A program made the translations under genes and the position numbers. DNA of 64,000 nucleotides from Lachancea dasiensis (lineage: Eukaryota; Ascomycota; Saccharomycetes; Saccharomycetales; Saccharomycetaceae), in contig LT598455.1 of the NCBI GenBank assembly GCA_900074725.1, positions 1,179,802 to 1,243,801 of the forward strand, read 5' to 3'. The notes beneath the pieces are model-generated. The model was not told the DNA's origin. It ran no database searches and saw nothing but the letters and a program-made list of their open reading frames with translations. Every line of letters starts with the position of its first letter. Position 1 is the stretch's first letter. This document shows, piece by piece, positions 57,949 to 64,000 of this stretch.

Positions 57949-58632
57949 TTACCTTTTAGCGTGATTTGCAGGAAGCCAGCCGGAGCTGACAGTGCCAGGC
58001 AAATTGTCTTTGGAACTTGGCTTCTTGCGAGAAATAACTCCACGAGCGGGCTTTAAAGCCGAGTACGACACGCCAACGATTAGTAAGGCTAAAACCAATT
58101 GAACTAGAATGAACTTAGGATTGAAAAATGACATTGGAGGCGGCAAAACTCTGATCAGACTTGGATTCGCAATAATTCTCATGGTCTGCTCATTTATTTC
58201 CACATAAATGTCTGGTGACAAAACATACTCCCCCTCTGGAAGAAGCAGCTTGACTATTTGCTGAAAAACGATTGATCCATTGACCGCTGCAGGGATTGGT
58301 CCAACAGTAGCTGCACTGATGTTGGCAGCGATACTTTTGGCGTGGACATCGTACAGAGAACCACCGACGGCGACAACAGAGACGTTCACTTCTTCGTTAT
58401 TGTGAAATGAGTATTTTAGAGTAGCGTTACTACCCTCCTCAAACTCTAAGAATGTAGCGAGGTTACCAGCTCCTTGTTCAAGAGTCTCATAGGAAATGTC
58501 GAAATTTGGGCGGTCTAGCCTAGGGTCTCCGATGGCAGTTGAGTCGTCCATTTCCACAGGTAGCTCCTCAACGGAAGCGAAAACCACCTTAAAAATAGTC
58601 AAAAGGCTAATCGACAGACAGGACAACTTCAT
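57949..58632 (-). CDS. IRC22: ER membrane protein Irc22 (TRAP-alpha-like)
   Basis: 227 residues from the chosen start (225 in S. cerevisiae). The ATG at 58632 begins a signal peptide MKLSCLSISLLTIFKVVFASV; the frame is open to 58716, but the extra 28 residues are polar and would hide the signal. A lumenal domain with NISYET-like DISYETLEQGAGNLATF, NGSIVFQQIVKLLLPEGEYVLSPDIYVEI, one transmembrane helix near 180-200 (FILVQLVLALLIVGVSYSAL) and a basic cytoplasmic tail follow. Related to the translocon-associated alpha subunit. Convergent with YIL001W; in S. cerevisiae IRC22 (YEL001C) is the gene next to CEN5. Confidence 0.92.
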   Translation of the reverse strand: MKLSCLSISLLTIFKVVFASVEELPVEMDDSTAIGDPRLDRPNFDISYETLEQGAGNLATFLEFEEGSNATLKYSFHNNEEVNVSVVAVGGSLYDVHAKSIAANISAATVGPIPAAVNGSIVFQQIVKLLLPEGEYVLSPDIYVEINEQTMRIIANPSLIRVLPPPMSFFNPKFILVQLVLALLIVGVSYSALKPARGVISRKKPSSKDNLPGTVSSGWLPANHAKR

Positions 58633-58909
58633 TCGATAGTCTTCGTTGGTGATCGCTTTATGATTCTCTATATACTGAATAAAGGCTTTCTTTGTTGGCT
58701 GGAAACCCTCCGACAAAAATTAACTTTCGCCTAATATTTAAAAATATCCAATAAATATTGGGTGCCTGATCGATAGGCGGAAACTAGTGTAAATTGAGGG
58801 GAGGAGAGAGCTCTGAGAGACATGTACAATATTTTTGAGTCTCGCTTGACTCCGTCAGTTCCACGAGATTAATCTGTTACACTTCAGACTTAAGAGTGAG
58901 TCTAATATG

Positions 58910-59136
58910 GTCACGATCCGCAAACGATACCCTATGAACTACAGATTAAAAAAATAAAGGTCAAAATATTAATAAAAAATATAACAATAAGATAATAAAA
59001 ATAATCTAAATCATATGACAATATATCTTTACTTTTTACTATTTAACATTTATAGAGTTTTGTAATAATTGTTAAATAAAAACAATTTGCAATATAAAAA
59101 CAAAAAAGCAATGGTGAGATTTCCGAACATTGAAAC
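58910..59136 (+). other. Putative point centromere (CDEI-CDEII-CDEIII)
   Basis: About 170 bases (58942-59111) at roughly 85% A+T, the highest in the window, are followed by TTTCCGAA at 59120-59127 with the essential CCG at 59123-59125 and an AAA 8 bases on, fitting the core of yeast CDEIII (TTTCCGAA). The 12 bases before the CCG match the CDEIII consensus only in part (TG..GATTT). For CDEI (RTCACRTG) there are two imperfect candidates: GTCACGAT at 58910-58917 (6 of 8) and ATCATATG at 59010-59017 (7 of 8), implying a CDEII of about 190 or 95 bases. The place between IRC22/YIL001W and SGN1/NOP16 is exactly where CEN5 and CEN9 lie in S. cerevisiae. Confidence 0.83.
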
Positions 59137-59244
59137 TTGTTTATGGGGCAATATTGGATAATCAAGTAGCTAGGTTTGCATTACTGGTAATGGCCATGAA
59201 TCTTATTGAGTATTTCGAATATATCAGATATAAAACTATCAGCT

Positions 59245-59730
59245 CTAAAAGGTACATCGCGTGGAGGAGCTTGAGGCTTGAGCGGACCATCTCACGTATC
59301 TTCTTACGTTTGTTCTCTTTTTCGATATCTCAAGGATATGGCCGTCTACTACCTTTTTTCCGAAGCTCAACGATCTTTGAGCTGATTCCACGTTTTCAAA
59401 CTCGATATAAGCGTAGCTCTTTAACGAGCCTCGGCTCTTCTTTGTAAAAATGGTAACGCGGTTGATAGTACCACTATCCTTAAAAGCCTTACTCAAACAA
59501 GATGGCGTTACATGTATAGGAAGATTTCGTACAAAAATTGAACGTGAATCGGCTTCATTTTGTTTGTCCCTTGCCATTGGGTCAGTAATGATCTCAGTTT
59601 CGCTAGAGGAAACGCCCTCCACCGAGGGAGAACTGTGTACATGCACAGGTTTATTACTCCAGTCCTCTAAGCACCTGAACAATTCATTCTTTTCTGTCGT
59701 AGTGAATTCACTGGTCATAAATGGCCTCAC
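59245..59730 (-). CDS. SGN1: RRM protein Sgn1 (cytoplasmic poly(A)-binding-like)
   Basis: 161-residue protein with one RNA-recognition motif: RNP2 SIFVRNLP (near residue 65) and RNP1 KSYAYIEFEN (near 105-114), then the basic LEISKKRTNVRRYVR that matches S. cerevisiae Sgn1 (250 residues). The N-terminus and the C-terminal Arg/Gly part are shorter here. Sgn1 resembles nuclear poly(A)-binding protein PABPN1 and acts in translation of some mRNAs. It is the first gene right of CEN9 in S. cerevisiae (YIR001C), and here also the first right of the centromere. Confidence 0.87.
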   Translation of the reverse strand: MRPFMTSEFTTTEKNELFRCLEDWSNKPVHVHSSPSVEGVSSSETEIITDPMARDKQNEADSRSIFVRNLPIHVTPSCLSKAFKDSGTINRVTIFTKKSRGSLKSYAYIEFENVESAQRSLSFGKKVVDGHILEISKKRTNVRRYVRWSAQASSSSTRCTF

Positions 59731-59962
59731 AGCGTCCCTTCACTGACAACGCTGAAGGTGCCACCATATTTCGGTAATGGTAGATAATTTTAATCTTCCT
59801 TACGTGATCACGTGTTTAGCCGAAGCTCATCAAAGGACCAGAATAAAAAACTTCATATGCGATGAGCTATCGTCTCTCCATCTTTAACGGAATTCACATA
59901 AGCTTTCACAGTGATAAAAGTTCGCCATTTACAACAATAGTGTCTCAGTGACCTAAAGTAGC

Positions 59963-60646
59963 ATGGCGTCAGTAAGGAAAAGAAAGATGGCAAGATCGTC
60001 CGTCAAAAAGGCGAGCAGAAAACATAAGGATCGCAGGAGGAAGGTTAACATCACAAGTAACCCCATCATCGCCAAAAATTGGGACTATTCTTTGACACTA
60101 GCCCAAAATTATGAGCTATTAGGTCTGAGGTCGAAGCTGCAGAGTCCTGCGGGAGGTAGAGAGGCTAAGTTGGATAAAGTCGTTTCAAAGGAACCTGTGA
60201 CTAGTTCGACGTTTATGGAGAGCGATGACGAATTTGGTCCAGAATCGAAGACCACTGACAGCGAGGAAGAAGAAGACGTATTAGACGAAGAGAGCATCTT
60301 ACAAGGTGAAGCGAGAATCATTCGTGATTCTGAAGGGACCGTAATTAAGGTTCTTTATGGAAAGAAGAAGGGATCGGCCACGGAACTGGCTGCGGACAAT
60401 GGCTCAGATTCACCAGCTGAAACGAATACTGTAAGAGAGTTGAAAGCTTTTGCATCAAGACCCTGCGTCAAAAAGGAAAGGGTGCCCAGCGAACGAGAAG
60501 AGCTTTGGCTGAAAGCTCTCTACGAAAAACACGGTGACAACTACAAAAAGATGTTTTTTGACAAAAAGCTGAATATTAATCAACAGTCAGAGGGTGATCT
60601 AAAAAGACGACTAGAAAGGTGGAAGACAAGACACGCAATCGTCTGA
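59963..60646 (+). CDS. NOP16: 60S ribosome assembly factor Nop16
   Basis: 227-residue nucleolar protein (231 in S. cerevisiae) in pre-60S particles. Basic N-terminus MASVRKRKMARSSVKKASRKHKDRRRKVNI followed by PIIAKNWDYSLTLAQNYELLGL, an acidic middle stretch (TDSEEEEDVLDEES), and the conserved end ERVPSEREELWLKALYEKHGDNYKKMFFDKKLNINQQSEGDLKRRLERWK. In S. cerevisiae (YER002W) it lies two genes right of CEN5; MNN1 (YER001W) is absent from between here. Confidence 0.95.
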   Translation: MASVRKRKMARSSVKKASRKHKDRRRKVNITSNPIIAKNWDYSLTLAQNYELLGLRSKLQSPAGGREAKLDKVVSKEPVTSSTFMESDDEFGPESKTTDSEEEEDVLDEESILQGEARIIRDSEGTVIKVLYGKKKGSATELAADNGSDSPAETNTVRELKAFASRPCVKKERVPSEREELWLKALYEKHGDNYKKMFFDKKLNINQQSEGDLKRRLERWKTRHAIV

Positions 60647-60783
60647 TTCCTAATGGGTCGTTCATGGAGTTGTGGTACGCCAAGCGGCCAATATCACGCA
60701 TTCAATTACTTGTAGAGTAGGATTTTTAACACCCTATATTCATATATATCAGATGGAGCACCAATATAAAACGAAATTGTTAC

Positions 60784-62137
60784 TCAGTTTGGTTCCACGA
60801 AAGCCCTGTAGGTTGTGAATTGATTATCCGCGGCGATAAATTCAACAGGCGTCTGTGGCGCAATGAAAAACACGAAACCTGGCTCGGCTTTCAACTTGAT
60901 ACCGTTGGTCTGCACATGCCCGGAACCCTTGGTCGTGATAACAATGCTAGGACCATCTAGTCCATCAAACTTTCTCACACCAGCTCCATCGACAAATGTG
61001 GTCTCTACAACAGCGAATTCTTCAATTGGAGGATTGTAGAGTGTAGACTTTCCGTCTCCAGATGACCTCGAAAACTCTTCTAGTTTCATCTTTTGGTCTT
61101 CGACCGAATCGTACGCGTAAGTCAGCATTTCCACAAGATTTGTAACATCCTTAAACTTTGGTGTGAAGCCAGCTCTCACGACATTGTCAGAAGCAGCCAT
61201 ACATTCAATGATGTCTCCACTGATGTAGGCATGCGGATCTTTGGCTCTCAAGAAAATAGCCTCACCTGCTTTCAAAACACAGTGGTTCAAAAGAAGGCCA
61301 CCACAAAACAAGCCCACGTCGTCAGGAAACTGTTTGTTCAATCTGATCAGCAATTCGGGCAGCGCCTTTTTGTTGAAATCCGATGGAGAATTTGAAGCTC
61401 TTTTTATCAAAGCTCTTGCATTCGTCACGATCTTTTCTTCACTTGCTCTCATAACCTGGCCAAAGACACTTTGCAAAAGTTCTTTGTTGAGCAAATCTTC
61501 TTTAGACCCAGGTTGGGCAGAAGCGGTGTATTTGTTGATGAAATCGGAGCTAATCGCTTCACCCACGACATTTCTCAATTCAGGTATGCGTTGTAGCTCA
61601 TCCGCAATTTCAGCTAACGGCTTGAAACCACAAAAGCCTTCAAAGTCGGTGACGGCTATGGCCATTTCTGGCTTGTGGTTGTCGTCTGGATAGTTTTTAG
61701 GATCCTCCAAATGCAACCTTTTCGCCAAGGTCTTGTCCGGGTGGGCTTGAATTGACAACACCTTTTCAATCGACAAGACTTTGAATAGGAATGGTAATTC
61801 TTGTTTGGAACCAAATTTTTCAACGTTTCCATCGCCCAACATCTCAACGGGTTCCTCAGCGATCAAGTCGCGCAAGCTTTTCTTGGAGTCGTGGTTCAAA
61901 GAAGGGACCTTGTGGTGGGTACCCATCCAAAGTTCTGCGTATGGCTTACCTTCTTCTATCACAACCTTTGGGTCAGAATGGGACGCGAACTGAGCCACTG
62001 CCGAGGAAGATCCTATCTTACCCCAATCGTATTGCTGATAGCCTTCGAAATGGAACAAAGTTAGTAATGATAGCAAATTTTGGATTCAATTGATGGATAA
62101 ACTTACCAGCATCTAGTCTAAATAGTCTGGTACTCAT
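60784..62137 (-). CDS. PMI40: Mannose-6-phosphate isomerase Pmi40, with a 64-bp intron
   Basis: Zinc enzyme converting fructose-6-phosphate and mannose-6-phosphate, feeding GDP-mannose for glycosylation and cell wall. Exon 1 (62107-62137) encodes MSTRLFRLDA plus one base; donor GTAAGT, branch point TACTAAC (62060-62066), acceptor AAG; exon 2 (60784-62042) continues GYQQYDWGKIGSSSAVAQFA. The spliced protein is 429 residues, exactly the S. cerevisiae length. The zinc and active-site segments SIQAHPDKTLAKRLH, NHKPEMAIAVTDFEGFCGF and EAIFLRAKDPHAYISGDIIECMAASDNVVRAGFTPK are intact. S. cerevisiae PMI40 has an intron in the same place. Confidence 0.97.
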
Positions 62138-62314
62138 ATTCTTGTTCGTTAAGGTGTTTGTTGACGTGTTTGTTGACGTGTTATTAGTTAGTTGTCTTGT
62201 ATCGTCAAAATATAGCCAATTATATATCCGTTACACGTTTCCAACGAATGTCACGTTTGTATCAACTCAAAGGAAACTGTCCATAATGCAAATCAGAAAG
62301 GGCTAGCTCATTGC

Positions 62315-62926
62315 ATGATGGACTCCGGTAATGATTGGATCCAGACGAGGTCTGGTTCCCGAATCTCCAGACGTGCTCAAATTCGTGGCCAGAATAAGGT
62401 CATCCTAGCCGGCATGTGTGTGCTTTCAGACCATTGCACACTGAAAGGTGACGTCCCGTTGAGAAGCAAAGTGGCCGCTGCCATCTCTATGGGAGAATTC
62501 TGCATTATTGAGAAAGGTTGCTGGTTGGAGCCTCCGCAGATTGGTCATAAAAGTTTAAAAGGAAATGTTTCACAAGAGGAGATCACGGCCGTCCACGGTT
62601 CTTTAACCCTGGGCTCATTCGTGCTGTTGAGAGAGAATTGCAAAATTCAGTGCAGCCAAATTGGAAGAAGTGTCGTTGTGGGCCATAACGCGTTGTTGTC
62701 TCTTGGTTGTGAGATCGGAGATGTGGTTATTGTAGACCCACACGTAAAAGTACCAGCAAAGTCTAAAATTCCGTCATTCTCGAGAGTACGTCAGCACGCA
62801 AGATTCAAGGACGCTGTTGAGTTGAGTATTTTGCCCAATGGCTTCCGAAAGTGCATCGAGACATGGTGTAAATTCGAATATCTGGGCATACCTGTCGACG
62901 TTGATGAGATTCTATCAGATAATTGA
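62315..62926 (+). CDS. Dynactin p25 (DCTN5)-like left-handed beta-helix protein
   Basis: 203-residue protein with hexapeptide-repeat beta-helix features: SRISRRAQIRGQNKVILAGMCVLSDHCTLKGDV at the start aligns with DCTN5 (GNKVSRQS ... [21 protein letters not shown]), then GEFCIIEKGCWLEPP, LTLGSFVLLRENCKIQCSQIGRSVVVGHNALLSLGCEIGDVVIVDPHVKVP and the C-terminal IPSFSRV. p25 forms part of the pointed-end complex of dynactin and helps cargo choice. S. cerevisiae has no p25 or p27 that I know of. Here it replaces FMP52 (YER004W) between PMI40 and YND1. Alternative: another hexapeptide-repeat family, but the first 40 residues argue for DCTN5. Confidence 0.78.
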   Translation: MMDSGNDWIQTRSGSRISRRAQIRGQNKVILAGMCVLSDHCTLKGDVPLRSKVAAAISMGEFCIIEKGCWLEPPQIGHKSLKGNVSQEEITAVHGSLTLGSFVLLRENCKIQCSQIGRSVVVGHNALLSLGCEIGDVVIVDPHVKVPAKSKIPSFSRVRQHARFKDAVELSILPNGFRKCIETWCKFEYLGIPVDVDEILSDN

Positions 62927-63184
62927 GATCTGCCTCCAAGGCCAACCAGATCAGAAACTGTACAAAAGGCTTTCTTTGAAGTTCAATTCATATGAGCTTC
63001 TTGTGATGAGCAATGGAACAACAGAAGCCTTTGTAAGTCATGTACCATCCTAGCGCTTAATTAGTTATCATTTTGTTCGTTTTCTGACGCCATTTATTTT
63101 TACAATTCCTATCTAAGCATCCGGATAATATCATAGAGTGTTTCAAGCAACATAAGAAAGATCCAGCTTAGCTTCTCGACTCCA

Positions 63185-64000
63185 ATGCTCATTTCACCGG
63201 CTGCAAGTACTCCGGCAGAAAAGTTCGGGGTTGTAATTGATGCAGGTTCCTCCGGATCCAGAGCCTATGTGTACAGGTGGCTGGATTCCCAAGGTGTGTC
63301 TGCTCAGGCGAGCTCAAGAGATAAGTACTCCGTTCCAAAGATTCACTTGGATAAAGAATGGTCGCAAAAATCATCTCCAGGTCTATCGTCGTTTGCCAAA
63401 AATCCGGAATCTGCCTATTCTAGCCATATTCGCCCTCTGCTAGAATTCGCTGAGCAAATCATCCCCAAAGAACACGTCAGCTCGACACCTGTTTTCGTTC
63501 AAGCAACTGCAGGGATGAGACTTCTGCCCAAAAAAAAGAGAAATGCGATTTTGAATAACCTTTGTACAGACCTGGCACATTCTTCCAATTTCCTTCTGGA
63601 AGATTGCAGTTCCCAAATTCAGGTAATTGATGGAGAAACTGAAGGGCTTTACGGGTGGATAGGCCTCAATTATCTGATGGGTAACTTCGATAAATTCAAT
63701 TCATCTGAACTTAGCCATAGCTCGTCTGGCTTCATGGATATGGGTGGCGCTTCTGCTCAGATCGCCTTTGTGCCAAGTAGCCTCCAGGAGGTGCAGAAGC
63801 ATGACGATGACATGTCTACTATCACACTGAGAAGTGTCAACGGCGAATCCCAAACATGGAGAGTTTTCGTAAGTACGTGGCTGGGATTTGGAGCAAATCA
63901 AGCTAGAACTCGGTATCTGGCTCAGTTAGTGAACAGTCTACCTGAAAATACAAATGATGAAGACGATGATGATTACAATACGCGAAAGCTGGTCGACCCG
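63185..64000 (+). CDS. YND1: Golgi apyrase Ynd1 (5' part, runs off the window)
   Basis: 272 codons from ATG 63185 remain open to the last base, so the 3' part of this GDA1/CD39 nucleotidase lies outside. Apyrase conserved regions 1-4 are visible: VVIDAGSSGSRAYVYRW, VFVQATAGMRLLP, DGETEGLYGWIGLNYLMG and GFMDMGGASAQIAFVP, then WLGFGANQARTRYL and LPENTND as in S. cerevisiae Ynd1 (630 residues). It hydrolyses UDP and GDP in the Golgi lumen to sustain nucleotide-sugar import. It follows PMI40 and the p25-like gene (YER003C ... YER005W order). Confidence 0.95.
   Translation, partial: MLISPAASTPAEKFGVVIDAGSSGSRAYVYRWLDSQGVSAQASSRDKYSVPKIHLDKEWSQKSSPGLSSFAKNPESAYSSHIRPLLEFAEQIIPKEHVSSTPVFVQATAGMRLLPKKKRNAILNNLCTDLAHSSNFLLEDCSSQIQVIDGETEGLYGWIGLNYLMGNFDKFNSSELSHSSSGFMDMGGASAQIAFVPSSLQEVQKHDDDMSTITLRSVNGESQTWRVFVSTWLGFGANQARTRYLAQLVNSLPENTNDEDDDDYNTRKLVDP

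Noticed and set aside
1-64000. CRISPR arrays, bacterial operons, insertion sequences or intact transposons
   Set aside because: None seen; the window is ordinary yeast nuclear DNA.

Overview
The window is nuclear DNA of a budding yeast of the family Saccharomycetaceae, almost certainly a lineage that did not pass through the whole-genome duplication. The supporting signs are compact mostly intronless genes, four short introns with TACTAAC-like branch points, eight tRNA genes (two with introns of the yeast kind), a point-centromere-like element, and protein-by-protein resemblance to S. cerevisiae. From about 29.8 kb to the right end, genes that sit on S. cerevisiae chromosome IX (EST3, DOT5, URM1, NAS2, YIA6, EPS1, BET1, CFD1, YIL002W-A, INP51, YIL001W, SGN1) are interleaved with genes of chromosome V (GCN4, MIT1 relic, VAB2, GIM4, WBP1, IRC22, NOP16, PMI40, YND1). 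This is the double-conserved-synteny pattern expected of an unduplicated relative, and the window contains the counterpart of the CEN5/CEN9 region. All homology statements come from recalled family sequences; no search was run.

Layout. 0-8 kb: a DEAH/RHA helicase (YLR419W type), a GT62 mannosyltransferase-like protein, and a convergent pair of a YNR064C-type epoxide hydrolase and FZF1, its known regulator in S. cerevisiae. 8-16 kb: two tRNA-Leu(UAA) genes around a frameshifted monocarboxylate-permease gene, then catalase T, RPN7 (with a perfect Rpn4/PACE site) and an ERP2/ERP4-type p24 protein. 16-28 kb: tRNA-Pro abutting SPO11, AIM17, PET127, ANY1, ADI1, tRNA-iMet, tRNA-Thr, GAS5, and a YAP5/HapX-type bZIP factor. 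28-38 kb: tRNA-Trp, tRNA-Asp, EST3 with its programmed +1 frameshift, APM1, DOT5, CUB1, SLG1/WSC1, tRNA-Arg. 38-52 kb: URM1, intron-containing NAS2, GCN4 with a five-uORF leader, a decayed WOPR (MIT1/WOR1) gene, NAD+ carrier, EPS1, BET1 (intron), CFD1, probable VAB2, GIM4 (intron), WBP1. 53-64 kb: a YIL002W-A-type small protein, INP51, YIL001W, IRC22, the centromere, SGN1, NOP16, PMI40 (intron), a dynactin p25-type protein not found in S. cerevisiae, and the start of YND1 running off the end.

Most genes are housekeeping: secretory pathway and cell wall (ERP, BET1, APM1, WBP1, PMI40, YND1, GAS5, SLG1, GT62), proteasome (RPN7, NAS2), mitochondria (PET127, AIM17, NAD+ carrier), and stress and nutrient regulators (FZF1, YAP5-like, GCN4). 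The points most worth a second look are the EST3 recoding site, the GCN4 uORF array, the MIT1 relic, the AAG 3' splice sites in three of four introns, the FZF1/target linkage, the retained dynactin p25 and the centromere.
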